Of a stretch of DNA of 64,000 nucleotides, positions 8,534 to 18,100 are shown piece by piece; the stretch's first letter is position 1; each line of letters starts with the position of its first letter. This DNA comes from an uncultured Oscillibacter sp. Lineage in GTDB: Bacteria; Bacillota; Clostridia; Oscillospirales; Oscillospiraceae. A model generated the notes under the pieces. The model was not told the origin of the DNA and searched no databases. It was given only the letters and a program-made list of their open reading frames with translations. The translations under genes and the position numbers were made by a program. The DNA lies in NCBI GenBank assembly GCA_910576865.1, contig CAJTKE010000010.1, forward strand, positions 1-64,000, in the 5' to 3' direction.

Positions 8534-8739
8534 GCTGTACCTCCTGTGTGCTCCTCCACCCAACGGATGAACGCCTCCTTGGGAATCACGATGCGGCTGC
8601 CGATGCGCAGTGCCGGGAAGCCCTGTTCATGCATCAGCTCGTACCCGCTGGACGGCGAGACGCCCAGCACCCTTGCCACTGTCTCCGCATTCAGGAACAG
8701 CGGCAGCTCATCGTAGCTTTTATAGACTGACTCTTTCAT
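8530..8739 (-). CDS. Excisionase-like helix-turn-helix protein
   Basis: 69 aa with a MerR-type winged helix (LNAETVARVLGVSPSSGYELM, then GSRIVIPKEAFIRWVEEH), the standard fold of recombination directionality factors and small element regulators. ATG at 8739 has GGAGGATGTAAA directly upstream. It is first in the minus-strand operon that ends with the two integrases, which fits a role in excision control. It overlaps the next gene by 4 bp. Confidence 0.75.
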   Translation of the reverse strand: MKESVYKSYDELPLFLNAETVARVLGVSPSSGYELMHEQGFPALRIGSRIVIPKEAFIRWVEEHTGGTA

Positions 8740-8762
8740 TTTACATCCTCCTTCATACCTGA

Positions 8763-8791
8763 TTGACTTCTGCTTGTTGCTCTGATATGAT
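8763..8791 (+). promoter_or_regulatory. Promoter of DUF6076 gene
   Basis: TTGACT (8763-8768) and TATGAT (8786-8791) with a 17-bp spacer, 88 bp before the ATG. It lies between divergent genes, so it may share control with the excisionase-like operon. Confidence 0.65.
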
Positions 8792-8879
8792 GAGGGTAAC
8801 ACAAAATCAACAGCCATACAATAGATTTGGCCCAGGATGGGGAAACGCCAAAAGTCTATCGGATACAGGAGGGAACAGC

Positions 8880-9926
8880 ATGGCAGAGAACACCTTTGAC
8901 AAATTCTCGGTTTTCTTTACCAGGGACACTGTGTTTCTGGATGGAGTCGCTTTCCCACTGGGTCAGCTCACAACGGATGTTCTGAACCTGGACGGCGAGA
9001 TACTGACGGAGATCGACCGGCGGGTTGACGGCTTTATGTCTGCCGTGTGGATGCTGCTCCAGAAAAAAACAGACAGCGCCGCCCGTTCCGCACAGGAACG
9101 GCTCAACGCTGTCTGGGATTTGATTTTTGATTTGCCGGTCTATCGGAGTCTGCACCTGGATATAGAGACAGCCTGGAACTTACTCCCCGCCCTTCTGTCT
9201 GATTCAGCCAAGTGGTCAGAGACCCTGGACGTCGATTCAGATGGTCACCGGATGTTTGAGGAGTTCCTCTCTGGGCTGGAATACTTTTCAGAGAGCCTGC
9301 GGAACTTCAGGGGACAGCTGGACGGGACGCTGGAACTCTATTTCGAGCCGCTTTCCCGGCGCAATGCCGAGGCATACGCAGAAGCCTACGCCGTCTACTT
9401 TACCGACATGGCAGCCGCAGGGGGACTGTTTTTCCCGGAGCAGGAATTCAGTCAAGGCTTTCCCGCTCAGCTCTGCTTTGTCCCAACGGCAGATCCTACG
9501 GAGGCAGGAAAAGTCCTCCTGGCGGAAAAGGTGGAGTTTCGTTATCTCTCCCACTTTCTCTATACGGATTTCTACCGGGGGCTGATGGTGGGCAACGCAC
9601 CCCGCCGCTGTCACAACTGTGGACGATATTTTCTGCTGACCGCCGGGTACAACACCTGCTACTGCAATCGTGTCGCGCCCGGCGAGACAGAGCGCACCTG
9701 CCGCAAGGTCGGTGCACACAGAAAGGCGAACCATCCCACGGGACTGAGTCCGGCGGGTGTGGAGTACCGGAAGGTCTACAACCGTTTGAAGGCGAGAAAG
9801 CAGAGGGGAAAAATCAGCAGGGATGAGTGGAACGCCACTTTATCACAGGCCCAGAAGGTGCTGGACTTGGCGGAGCAGGGAAAACTGTCAGACGAGGAAA
9901 TGCGGAAACGGTTTGCCGCATTTTGA
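8880..9926 (+). CDS. DUF6076-like zinc-binding protein
   Basis: 348 aa. The N-terminal 230 residues are helical and unrecognised. The C-terminal third carries a Cys-rich zinc site: CHNCGRYFLL (CxxC), CYCNRVAPGETERTCRKVGA, then a charged helix. This pattern resembles the DUF6076 family. ATG at 8880 has AGGAGGG 7 bp upstream; the longer in-frame start would overlap the promoter. It is transcribed away from the integrase operon. Function unknown; the zinc knuckle suggests nucleic-acid contact. Confidence 0.7.
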   Translation: MAENTFDKFSVFFTRDTVFLDGVAFPLGQLTTDVLNLDGEILTEIDRRVDGFMSAVWMLLQKKTDSAARSAQERLNAVWDLIFDLPVYRSLHLDIETAWNLLPALLSDSAKWSETLDVDSDGHRMFEEFLSGLEYFSESLRNFRGQLDGTLELYFEPLSRRNAEAYAEAYAVYFTDMAAAGGLFFPEQEFSQGFPAQLCFVPTADPTEAGKVLLAEKVEFRYLSHFLYTDFYRGLMVGNAPRRCHNCGRYFLLTAGYNTCYCNRVAPGETERTCRKVGAHRKANHPTGLSPAGVEYRKVYNRLKARKQRGKISRDEWNATLSQAQKVLDLAEQGKLSDEEMRKRFAAF

Positions 9927-9930
9927 GAGG

Positions 9931-9980
9931 ATCGGTTATTCTTTGGATATGGAGACGCAGAATCTGAAAGCCAAGAGCAG
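9931..9980 (+). repeat. Left copy of diverged 50-bp direct repeat flanking the BREX operon
   Basis: ATCGGTTATTCTTTGG... ending GCCAAGAGCAG. It matches bases 23299-23348 at about 41 of 50 positions in the same orientation. It lies just after the DUF6076 stop. It may be an old recombination site or a shared 3' untranslated sequence. Confidence 0.55.
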
Positions 9981-10074
9981 GCTGCTCCGGTCATTTGTAC
10001 CCAGAAACTAATGATTTTGTCAATTGCAGTTACCACAAAAAACGCAAAGACATGTGGTCGCTACACGGTAGCCG

Positions 10075-10185
10075 TCAGAGCGGAAAAGTATCTCTCTGAC
10101 GTTTCACAGCAGGCAGGAAGCCGACGTTGGTGGAGCAGATGCGACGGTGGTTCCAGTAACTCATGAAGTACCTCCAAATCCATAG
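10075..10185 (-). pseudogene. Possible C-terminal remnant of an IS3-family transposase
   Basis: In one minus-strand frame about 36 residues read RYFMSYWNHRRICSTNVGF followed by LPAVKRQR and a stop. The pattern YxxYxNxxR...GxxPxxxR is like the end of the IS3/IS150 integrase domain. No upstream part of a transposase is present. A small hairpin (CGTCAGAG / CTCTGACG, 10073-10101) overlaps it. The rest of the gap 9927-10245 holds only the repeat at 9931 and the hairpin at 10207. Confidence 0.4.
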
Positions 10186-10206
10186 AATTGAATGGTATAG
10201 TTGATA

Positions 10207-10244
10207 GACCAGCGGAGGAGACAGCGTTTTTGCCTCCTCCGGTC
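10207..10244 (-). terminator. Hairpin after the BREX operon
   Basis: GACC...GGAGGAG pairs with CTCCTCC-GGTC around an interrupted loop, immediately after the stop of the cysteine desulfurase gene. On the minus strand no strong U-tract follows, so termination is likely but not certain. Confidence 0.55.
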
Positions 10245-10245
10245 G

Positions 10246-11361
10246 TTATTTTCTCAATATTTCGATAAGTGCTGTAGCAACTTCTGATGCATCAGTTTCT
10301 ATATTGTCTGCACCAAAAGAAATGCGAATCGTTCCCTGTGCATATTCTTTGGGAATACCGATTGCCTGAATTACATGAGACACTTTGGTATTGACTGAAT
10401 CACAGGCCGACCCGGTGGAAATACAGATTCCCTTCAAATCCAGCCGATGCAACAAACTCTCTCCATTGGCATCCCGAATTGAGATGTTGATATTCCCGGG
10501 GATGTGGTTGTCTGCGCCATTTCGGATGTAATCTATACCAGCTTGATTTAGTGTGTGGATAAAAATATGTTCCATACGGGAAAGACGTTCAGAGACTGTA
10601 ATCATGCGGTCACAATTTTTTCGCAGAGCACAAGCCATGGCCACGATGGAAGCGATATTTTCCGTTCCAGCCCGAATACCAGATTCCTGTCCACCACCAT
10701 TGGCATAAGGCTGGATTTCTGTACCTTTTTTGATGTAAAGAAAACCAACGCCTTTGGGGCCGTTAAACTTATGTCCGGAAGCTGACAAAAGGTCAACGCC
10801 CAGTGCTTTGACATCCACTGGAATATGACCAACTGCCTGTACAGCGTCCGTATGGAATAACGCACCGTGTTGATGAGCAATTTCTGCCAGAGCAGATATC
10901 GGTTCCACCGTCCCGATTTCATTATTGGCCAACATCACCGAGACAAGCTTTGTTTGATCGGAAATGGATGTTTGAAACGCTTCTGATTCTACTATCCCCT
11001 CTTGATTTACGGGCAAACGCCGAACTGGGATACCCAGTCGCTCTATAGATAAACACACATTGAGAACAGCATGGTGTTCGATTTGACTGGTAATCATCAG
11101 CCGCATATCTCCTGGCCGCATCAGACCCTTGATAGCCCAATTATCACTCTCTGTTCCGCCGGAAGTAAAATAGATTTCTTCCGCTAATGCCCCAATACAG
11201 GACGCAATAGTACTTCGGGCGTCTCGAAGGGCCATTTTCACATTTCGCGAAAATGAATATGGCTGAGAGGCATTCGCATATTCCTCCAGTAAGAACGGGC
11301 GCATCGCCTCAAAAGCATCCGTATCCAATCTGGTAGTAGCTGCGTTGTCAGCATAAATCAT
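10246..11361 (-). CDS. Cysteine desulfurase, NifS/DndA type
   Basis: 371 aa, full length. This PLP enzyme removes sulfur from cysteine as a protein persulfide. The N-terminus is MIYADNAATTRLD. Also visible are TSGGTESDN, IEHHAVL, the PLP lysine in SASGHKFNGPKG (Lys198), and the catalytic loop STGSACDS with Cys320. It is last in the BREX operon, 28 bp after the zinc-ribbon gene, with GGAAGGA before the ATG. In Dnd systems such an enzyme (DndA) supplies sulfur to the PP-loop protein DndC. By analogy it would feed BrxP here. It is not paired with iscU, so a housekeeping Fe-S role is less likely. Confidence 0.9.
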   Translation of the reverse strand: MIYADNAATTRLDTDAFEAMRPFLLEEYANASQPYSFSRNVKMALRDARSTIASCIGALAEEIYFTSGGTESDNWAIKGLMRPGDMRLMITSQIEHHAVLNVCLSIERLGIPVRRLPVNQEGIVESEAFQTSISDQTKLVSVMLANNEIGTVEPISALAEIAHQHGALFHTDAVQAVGHIPVDVKALGVDLLSASGHKFNGPKGVGFLYIKKGTEIQPYANGGGQESGIRAGTENIASIVAMACALRKNCDRMITVSERLSRMEHIFIHTLNQAGIDYIRNGADNHIPGNINISIRDANGESLLHRLDLKGICISTGSACDSVNTKVSHVIQAIGIPKEYAQGTIRISFGADNIETDASEVATALIEILRK

Positions 11362-11389
11362 ATGGCAGTCCTTCCGTTAGCGGGAGCTT

Positions 11390-11590
11390 TCACTCAAAAA
11401 GAGTGCATCCTTCGTTTTTGAAATCTTCTATCTTTTCTAGCAGATCCTCTGTTGTTGTGTCAAGATGAACTGCGAGGCAATTCAAACAAAAGTTTTTCCC
11501 GGCACGTTCCCCGATTAGCTTTTTGTTCAAACCAATCTCATTCTTACTTAAGGTAGTTTCACATACGCAGCATTTGACTCGTTTTGCCAT
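11390..11590 (-). CDS. Small zinc-ribbon protein of the BREX operon
   Basis: 66 aa, MAKRVKCCVCETTLSKNEIG..., with one CxxC near residue 7 and a second (NFCLNCL) near 35, then an acidic helical tail. It looks like a compact treble-clef or ribbon. The ATG shares one base with the brxL stop (TGATG), a reinitiation arrangement that ties its level to BrxL. No family name is known to me. Position suggests a sulfur-relay, DNA-contact or adaptor subunit, but that is inference. Confidence 0.75.
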   Translation of the reverse strand: MAKRVKCCVCETTLSKNEIGLNKKLIGERAGKNFCLNCLAVHLDTTTEDLLEKIEDFKNEGCTLFE

Positions 11591-13098
11591 CAAGCGTCCC
11601 ACCTTACTGTATATGTTGAAAAGCCGAGATTGCCGTCCGGGAACATTCCGGGATTGACAAAACGCATTTGCTTTAGTACAGTCTCCTGCATAGTTTTCGC
11701 AGGTGTCAGGCAGTACCGGTCAAACTCCTGCTTAAATTTCAGAGTGTGAATCAAATCACTGTTTGCGTGGGGGAAGAATAGTTTCAGATATGCTGTGCAA
11801 AGGCGGAATACGGCTTCCTTTTCTCGCCCAGATGTATTACCTGTAGCAGAGCTTACATCCACTAATTCCTCAACCATACCACGATATTTCATTGTCTCAG
11901 ACGTACTGCGCAATAAATGCATGATTTCTGTAAAATACTCGGAGTTAAGCGCCCAGTCATTAATATACATGTTGGGAGACAAAGAAGGTACATAGTGACC
12001 GGGAATAAAACCATGAATTCTTTGGAGAAGTGCACTATCTCGGAAGATGGGGTTGATCTCGCCAATCATGTCCTTGTCGCTGTCCATATTTTCATAGGCG
12101 ATATTACCGAGAAAAATGATTCCGGCCTCCCCGTCCACGCGGGTTCCTCCCACTGTGGCATACCCATCCTCCATGTAACCTTTCAAAATTCCGGCCATCT
12201 CCTGGTCGTTGGAAAAGGAAATTGACTTGATCTCGTCCACGGCAATGAAGTCATTGCAGGTTACGAGACCTTTAGCCCGTGCTCCGGAACGGCGGTCAAG
12301 AAAGAGCATGGTACGGCTTACCTGTCCGCCAGTGAGAAGCCAACCATATTTGCTGATTTTTCCGAACATATAAGATTTTCCGGTTTGTTGTGGGGCAAGT
12401 TCAATCAGGTTGACACGAGGTTGGATAAAAGGTAACAGCCGTGTGAGCATGGTGTGTTTTGCTCTCCAGACATCTCTATCAATCCAGCCTTTTCGCATAA
12501 ATCCATCCGGATTATAATCAATTGCGCCAAGGAGGATGTTCATCCACTCCTCTGTCTCGAAGTGGGAACGGGCTTCCCGGAAATCGTCAAGGCTGACTTT
12601 ATAAGGACAGAAATTTTTAAAGTCCAATAAGGTGAAACGCCCGTTTTTCTTATTCCCCTCTGGCGGCATGTACCCGAGCTTCACTAGCCCCCACCCACCG
12701 GCTTCTCCAATGAGTTCACTTTTGATTCTATTCCATACATAGTCCTCAATGATGGTTTGCGAATGACTGAACCCAAGAGACGGAATCTCAAAACTATAGT
12801 AATTTGCGTTGGAGTTAAAGGAGATATTAATTTTCGCAAGGAAGAAACGAGTTTCTCCTTCTGTCCGTGCCTCGTCCTGCAAACGCTCTTTCTCGCTTCT
12901 TTGGGGGATAATGGATGCAACATACTCACTGAGAGCGTCCTTGTCCTCAATAACCCCATCCACGCCGGTTTTACGCTTCAAAATCCAGTCGCGTAGGAAA
13001 GATTCAATCTTTGCCGCCTTAAACATTGACATAACGGATGGGTCTTTATATACAGTTGTAGAGGGAAAATACTCTCTGAGTTTATCTACGTCATACAT
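11590..13098 (-). CDS. brxL: BrxL-like AAA+ ATPase, short form
   Basis: 502 aa. An N-terminal region (1-200) is followed by an AAA+ core: Walker A in APQQTGKS (235-242), Walker B FIAVDEI (284-290), a FLGNIAYEN sensor strand and a later ALLQRIHGFIPG segment. This matches the BrxL/Lon-like family of BREX loci, whose members form rings on DNA. Canonical type 1 BrxL is close to 680 residues with a C-terminal Lon-like domain. I see no such domain and no Ser-Lys dyad, and the next gene begins at the stop codon, so the short form is probably natural. It lies 12 bp after pglZ. Confidence 0.82.
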   Translation of the reverse strand: MYDVDKLREYFPSTTVYKDPSVMSMFKAAKIESFLRDWILKRKTGVDGVIEDKDALSEYVASIIPQRSEKERLQDEARTEGETRFFLAKINISFNSNANYYSFEIPSLGFSHSQTIIEDYVWNRIKSELIGEAGGWGLVKLGYMPPEGNKKNGRFTLLDFKNFCPYKVSLDDFREARSHFETEEWMNILLGAIDYNPDGFMRKGWIDRDVWRAKHTMLTRLLPFIQPRVNLIELAPQQTGKSYMFGKISKYGWLLTGGQVSRTMLFLDRRSGARAKGLVTCNDFIAVDEIKSISFSNDQEMAGILKGYMEDGYATVGGTRVDGEAGIIFLGNIAYENMDSDKDMIGEINPIFRDSALLQRIHGFIPGHYVPSLSPNMYINDWALNSEYFTEIMHLLRSTSETMKYRGMVEELVDVSSATGNTSGREKEAVFRLCTAYLKLFFPHANSDLIHTLKFKQEFDRYCLTPAKTMQETVLKQMRFVNPGMFPDGNLGFSTYTVRWDA

Positions 13099-13110
13099 CT
13101 GTCAAACTCC

Positions 13111-15183
13111 TTAGATAATGCCTTCAAATTCATCCTTCAGCTCCGTTGCATGCTTTTTAGCAGGAGGATTTGTAACCGCTACGTCAGCATCAATGTCTTT
13201 GCTAAAAATTAGAACCGGGACCAATCGTTCCTCCAAGGATGCACCCCCGTGCAGTGCGTATTTCTTTCCACCCTTTTTAGGAAGGCGGTGATAGCCCCGC
13301 ACGACCCAATACGTCTCGCCGCTATCGGGAACATACTGGCTCTCACATTCCTCTGGCCGTTGAACATCCTCCAGTGCCGTCGAATAACGCCAATCAAGAG
13401 GTTCTTCCCCTGGCTTCCATGGTAAAGTTTTGCTCTTCCCGTCCCGACTGGCGATTACAGATAGCCGGGAGGAACCATGGTCGGCGGTTACAACGACGCG
13501 GGAGAATCGGGTAAGGCCATCAGCGATCCGGTTCAATACATCCGACTCTATTTTCTGGAGCGTAGCAGCAAAACAGCGCTCCGGGGAGGCCGCTTCGTGC
13601 TTCTCCGTACCGTCATGAACAATGTTATCCAAGCCCTTGACAGGTGCCAAGGTGCGCTGCGGATCCCATTGGATGGGGTTGAATTTCGTCTCGGTGGGAA
13701 TATTCGCTGATGTAATTTGGGGAGGCTCTAGATGCAGGCCATAACGTTTTGCCAATGCTGTCAATACGGGCAGATACTCAATTCCCAACGCATCTACCAC
13801 CAGCAAAGCGGTATCCGTTTGTAGGCGCAATAGCTCCAGCACAGCATCTCGCGCCGGGATTTCACCAGGAAGGAGGGTATCGTATGCTTGAGCCGCAAAT
13901 ACATCGGTCAAAGTATCTGAAATCTTCAGCCTGCGATATTCTCGGAAATAGGCTGTAATCGTGCGATTGCCCCAGTCATAGGGAGATAGATAATCAAACA
14001 GCGTGGGGTAAAGTTCTCCGTATAGCCTTGGAAGTTCATAGGAAAGATCCTCTTTCGCTGCCCGGCGGACAATCTCTACTTTTTCGGAAAATGTTCCGCA
14101 ATTCAAGAATGGGAGCGCATCTCCACGCTCTCTTGTAGACGCAATAAACTCCATCATGAACGGCTCAATCTGTATACTGTCCGCGAGAGCGTTGAGTCCC
14201 TCAGCCCTCTCAAAAGCAAATTTTTGCGCGTTTCCATCAGAAAGTGCATGAAGGGCTGCTCCGACCGCGTAATTCCACAGCAGTTTCTCTGCGCCTCCCT
14301 TTTCTGACAATACCTTGGCCATGTAGGATTGCTCAGGAATGGATTTTTTGACATACCACACGTAAGCCGGCCAAAGGCTGTCTTGCCGTAACGCCAGCAG
14401 CCACTTCAACGCCAAGCGCGGATTACAGTTTTCTTTTTTTATCCGTTCCACCAGGAAAGCGTCCGGTGTCCGGCCACATTGGACACAATCCAAAAGTAGC
14501 TGCTCCAGAACCGCATCATCAAGATGGGCATCAAACCCATAGAGTTGCATTGCTATATCGCAAATGCCGGTTACAAATGTCACAGCTTTTCCAAGCCCAG
14601 ACTGGGCAGAAGAAATATCCGGCAAAAAGACAGTATAGTCCCCACCAGGGTCAAAAGGAGTGATCCGCCGCAAAAGAGCGTTAAATCCAATATCGTCACC
14701 TGGCTTTGCCCACTGCTTATGATAGGCTCGTATATGCAAAGGTTCTGGCGTTTCCTCTGCACCTTTCAGAAAAACTACCTTACGGGCTTCCTCATACCGG
14801 GCCGCAAAAGGGAGAGGATAATTGCCGGAGAGCAAATAATCAATATGCAAAGCGTCCTTGTCCAACCGTTTGCGCAATTCGGATATAAACACAGCAATGT
14901 TCTCCACCTCCAGCAGAGCCAGGTAGGCATCCAACCCAACAACCGCAGAATAGCCGCCCTGATTGCGAGCAACCCTATCGATGGCATCCATAAGAACATG
15001 CGGCATGGGAAGCCGGCAGGCGCTTTCCGGAATACATTCTGCAACAGAAATCTCCTGTGCGCCCAGACCTTTTACGTAGTTTAACAGCTTCGCCGCAATG
15101 TCCTGATTGGGGTATACCATCACTCGGGAAGTGCTCTGATTTCTGCTATTGAAATGGAAAAACGCGTTGAGGTCATAAGACAT
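13111..15183 (-). CDS. pglZ: BREX phosphatase-fold protein PglZ
   Basis: 690 aa. The C-terminal half has the alkaline-phosphatase-type core: TALLVVDALGIEYL (metal Asp, about 464), TADHGSSRL (567-574) and the LHGGASLEERLVPVL ending diagnostic of PglZ. The N-terminal half is helical. PglZ is the signature subunit of every BREX subtype and is needed for modification and defence. ATG at 15183 has GGAGG at the end of brxC as its ribosome site. An earlier in-frame start would run into brxC. It sits between brxC and brxL, the order of type 4 BREX. Confidence 0.92.
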   Translation of the reverse strand: MSYDLNAFFHFNSRNQSTSRVMVYPNQDIAAKLLNYVKGLGAQEISVAECIPESACRLPMPHVLMDAIDRVARNQGGYSAVVGLDAYLALLEVENIAVFISELRKRLDKDALHIDYLLSGNYPLPFAARYEEARKVVFLKGAEETPEPLHIRAYHKQWAKPGDDIGFNALLRRITPFDPGGDYTVFLPDISSAQSGLGKAVTFVTGICDIAMQLYGFDAHLDDAVLEQLLLDCVQCGRTPDAFLVERIKKENCNPRLALKWLLALRQDSLWPAYVWYVKKSIPEQSYMAKVLSEKGGAEKLLWNYAVGAALHALSDGNAQKFAFERAEGLNALADSIQIEPFMMEFIASTRERGDALPFLNCGTFSEKVEIVRRAAKEDLSYELPRLYGELYPTLFDYLSPYDWGNRTITAYFREYRRLKISDTLTDVFAAQAYDTLLPGEIPARDAVLELLRLQTDTALLVVDALGIEYLPVLTALAKRYGLHLEPPQITSANIPTETKFNPIQWDPQRTLAPVKGLDNIVHDGTEKHEAASPERCFAATLQKIESDVLNRIADGLTRFSRVVVTADHGSSRLSVIASRDGKSKTLPWKPGEEPLDWRYSTALEDVQRPEECESQYVPDSGETYWVVRGYHRLPKKGGKKYALHGGASLEERLVPVLIFSKDIDADVAVTNPPAKKHATELKDEFEGII

Positions 15184-15187
15184 TCGC

Positions 15188-18100
15188 TCATTCCTCCCAG
15201 AACAGCAGTCCAAGCTCCGGATGTTCTTCAGCAAGCTGGAGCAGCCGGTTTTTTAATTCCTCTGCATTCTTGTTCTTGATCTTTTCCCTGATCTGAGGAG
15301 CAATCGCGCCCTTATATTGTCCTTTAATAAACTCAAAAACATCCAGCCTTACCGGCCACTGATTTGGCTGGCCGCCGTATTTCCCACGCAAGTAATCCAG
15401 CAGCGGCGCAAGCGCAATATCAAATTTTCGGTACCGGGGTGGAATGACATCAGTCATTAGCGCCTTCTGACAGTCGGTAACAGGACGCGCCGCAATGCTT
15501 TGAAGCAAAATGAGAAGTTCCTCCAGCCTTCCGGCGGAAAAGGTCTGCGGTTGTTCGATTGCTTTAAGCATATCGCCGCCATCCGGAAGACCCGCAAATA
15601 AATACCTGGCGGGGATTCCATTCCGCATGGCCCATGCCGCCGGTGTCTCTTCTCCTGAAATACGTTTCCATTCCTGTTTAACTTTCAATACAACCGAGCG
15701 TTTGGAGAAATCCTCGATTTTCTCAGTAAACGCCGCAAGAAAGGCGCTTTCACTCATCTGAAAACCGCCTGCCATCTCATCCAGCAGCCCCAGCCAGTCC
15801 GCATCTTCCAAAGTAACGGTCGGAATATGAGAACGCAGTATTTTCAAAGGTTCCGTTTTGGCCCGGTCAAAGAAAAGATATTTAATCGCGGACGCATTGT
15901 GCTCCAAACCGTTTTTTATATTCAACCGGTTCTGACCTGTCTGTATCTCAGTGAGAAAATCGGCCAGTTCTGGATAAGCCGCCTCTATCATTTGCTGGGG
16001 CAAGTGATTATTAACGGTAACTGCTTTTTGTAGTGTTGCAAAAACATCCTTATATTCGACAAATCCTGTGAAACCGCACATGGATTTCGCCAGACGGATA
16101 ATTTCATACTCACAGCTGATTTCCGTGATTTCCTCGCTGATATCCGCTTGTTTCCAAAGCCATCCCGCCGTTTCCTGGCATTTTTGAAGAATGGCGGTAC
16201 AATATCCATGAGAGATATCGCCGATAGAGATGGCCAGCTGGGCAAGTTCGGATGCTACCCTGTCAATATAAATTTCAAAAGAACGAAGAAAATTCTCCTG
16301 CTTGATGTAATTTGCAATCGTGCTAACGATTTCTGGATCGTCCTCCAGGATTTTTCCCGTTTCTTTAATGGCGTTGCTTCGCTCCTCAACCTTCCCCTTG
16401 TTGCTGGTAGTAAACGCAGTACAGATGTCCGTTAGCACTGTCTCAATCGAGTCCGCTTTGGGATCCTTTTCTGCATGAATCAGCTCAGGCAGCACCCACA
16501 GCGGAACCCTGGCTGACTTTTTCTCCACCGCTGTCTGAATCTGGCTCAGAACAGTGGGAATTGTTGCGTCAGCTACAGCGCCAATTCCAAATATCTCCGG
16601 CGCCAATTTTATAAATGTCCGTTCCTCCTTGGAGAGACGGCAAATCAGTTTTTCCTTGACGCCAAGTTTGTTGGCACCGTCATCTTTGACCACCGCTTCA
16701 ATCATTTCGGCCAAAGTGTCTACATCCAGAGGTTTTGTCAGCTGCCCATTGGTCCACTGATAATTTTTCTTCAAAATGTCGCCAAGGCAATAGCCAAGCA
16801 CAAATGCTGTCAAAGCATTGTAACGAAGCCCATAAGGCGCACGCTGAAGTTCGATATAAGTTGTGCGGAGGGAGAATTGCCCGCCGCGTCCCACTGAGTT
16901 GGACATCTTTTTCTGGAGAAGCGCATGAATTGCGGTAAGAGGATGCTCCGGATTCTGTGAAAAGAACCGCTCGCTGTTTTCTAAACCGCTTTGCTTCATA
17001 TTCGTAACCAGGTTTCCAATGGGACCGGGAGAACCAATCATAGTAATGCCGGCCCTGGCATAGCTCTGAAGGGCTTTGTTTCCAAAAAATTCTGTACGAA
17101 AACCCAAATGATCCACGCTGTACTTCATAGTCTCCCGAACATAACCGGTAATCAACTGCTTAAAGTCGCTCCAGACAATATCTTGTGTAATCAACTGCTC
17201 GTTTTTGATCCGATGGACGCGAATCAGGGTGTTATTTCGCTTCAGCTCATCAAACCACTCCGCTTCAATTTTGTCCAGAGTTCCGTTATGACGCTCCTCA
17301 TCTCGAATCTGCCGCTTCACGGTTTTATCATTCTCTGCCACATACTGCGCATATTGCCGTATATATTCGCTCCAAAGATTTTTGTTGCTGTGGCAGAAGG
17401 AATGCTGCGGAAACGTAAACATAATCATCCTGTGATCCCGGAGCTGGTTCAACATATTGGAAATCCGCTGGGGAATCGCCAACTGCTCCTCATGATCTCT
17501 GGCAATGACAAACCAAAGGCACACCGAACCGTCATCCTTTGCAAGTCCGGAGGAGTACTTGTCCCGTGTTGCTGCTGTGATATTTGTCAACGTCGTATGG
17601 CCTTCATCGGAGACACGAATATCAAAGCGCCCAGAACTATATTGCCGGTCGTTTTTCGTTTTCTCCTCCAACATGGCCTGGGTTCGCTCATGGAGCAGTT
17701 CATAAAACTGAGGTCGGTATTTCTCCACATCTTCCGGTTTGACTGTGGACATAGAAAAGAGCGAAATTTGACCGTTGGACACAGAAAAGCAATGTTTGCT
17801 TTGGAGGGTTTCCACAATCCCCTCCGGATCGGTAATTGTCCCGTCGCCCCGGAAGGACAGTACTACATTTTCTACGGTGGGGCGCAGGCGAATATGGCCT
17901 CCGGGGGTCAGCCTGTCCATCAGGCAGAAGAGCAGTGCCGCTTTCAAAACGCGCAATTCCGGAGCGTCCTTCGCTTGATTCTGAAAAGAACGCTCCTTGA
18001 TCTGCTGATAGAGCAGGCTGATGTTTGTAATCTCGCGGTCTACACCAAGATCACTGCGAACCATAAAGTAGTGCCAGAGATAGTCCACAGTCAGAAACTG

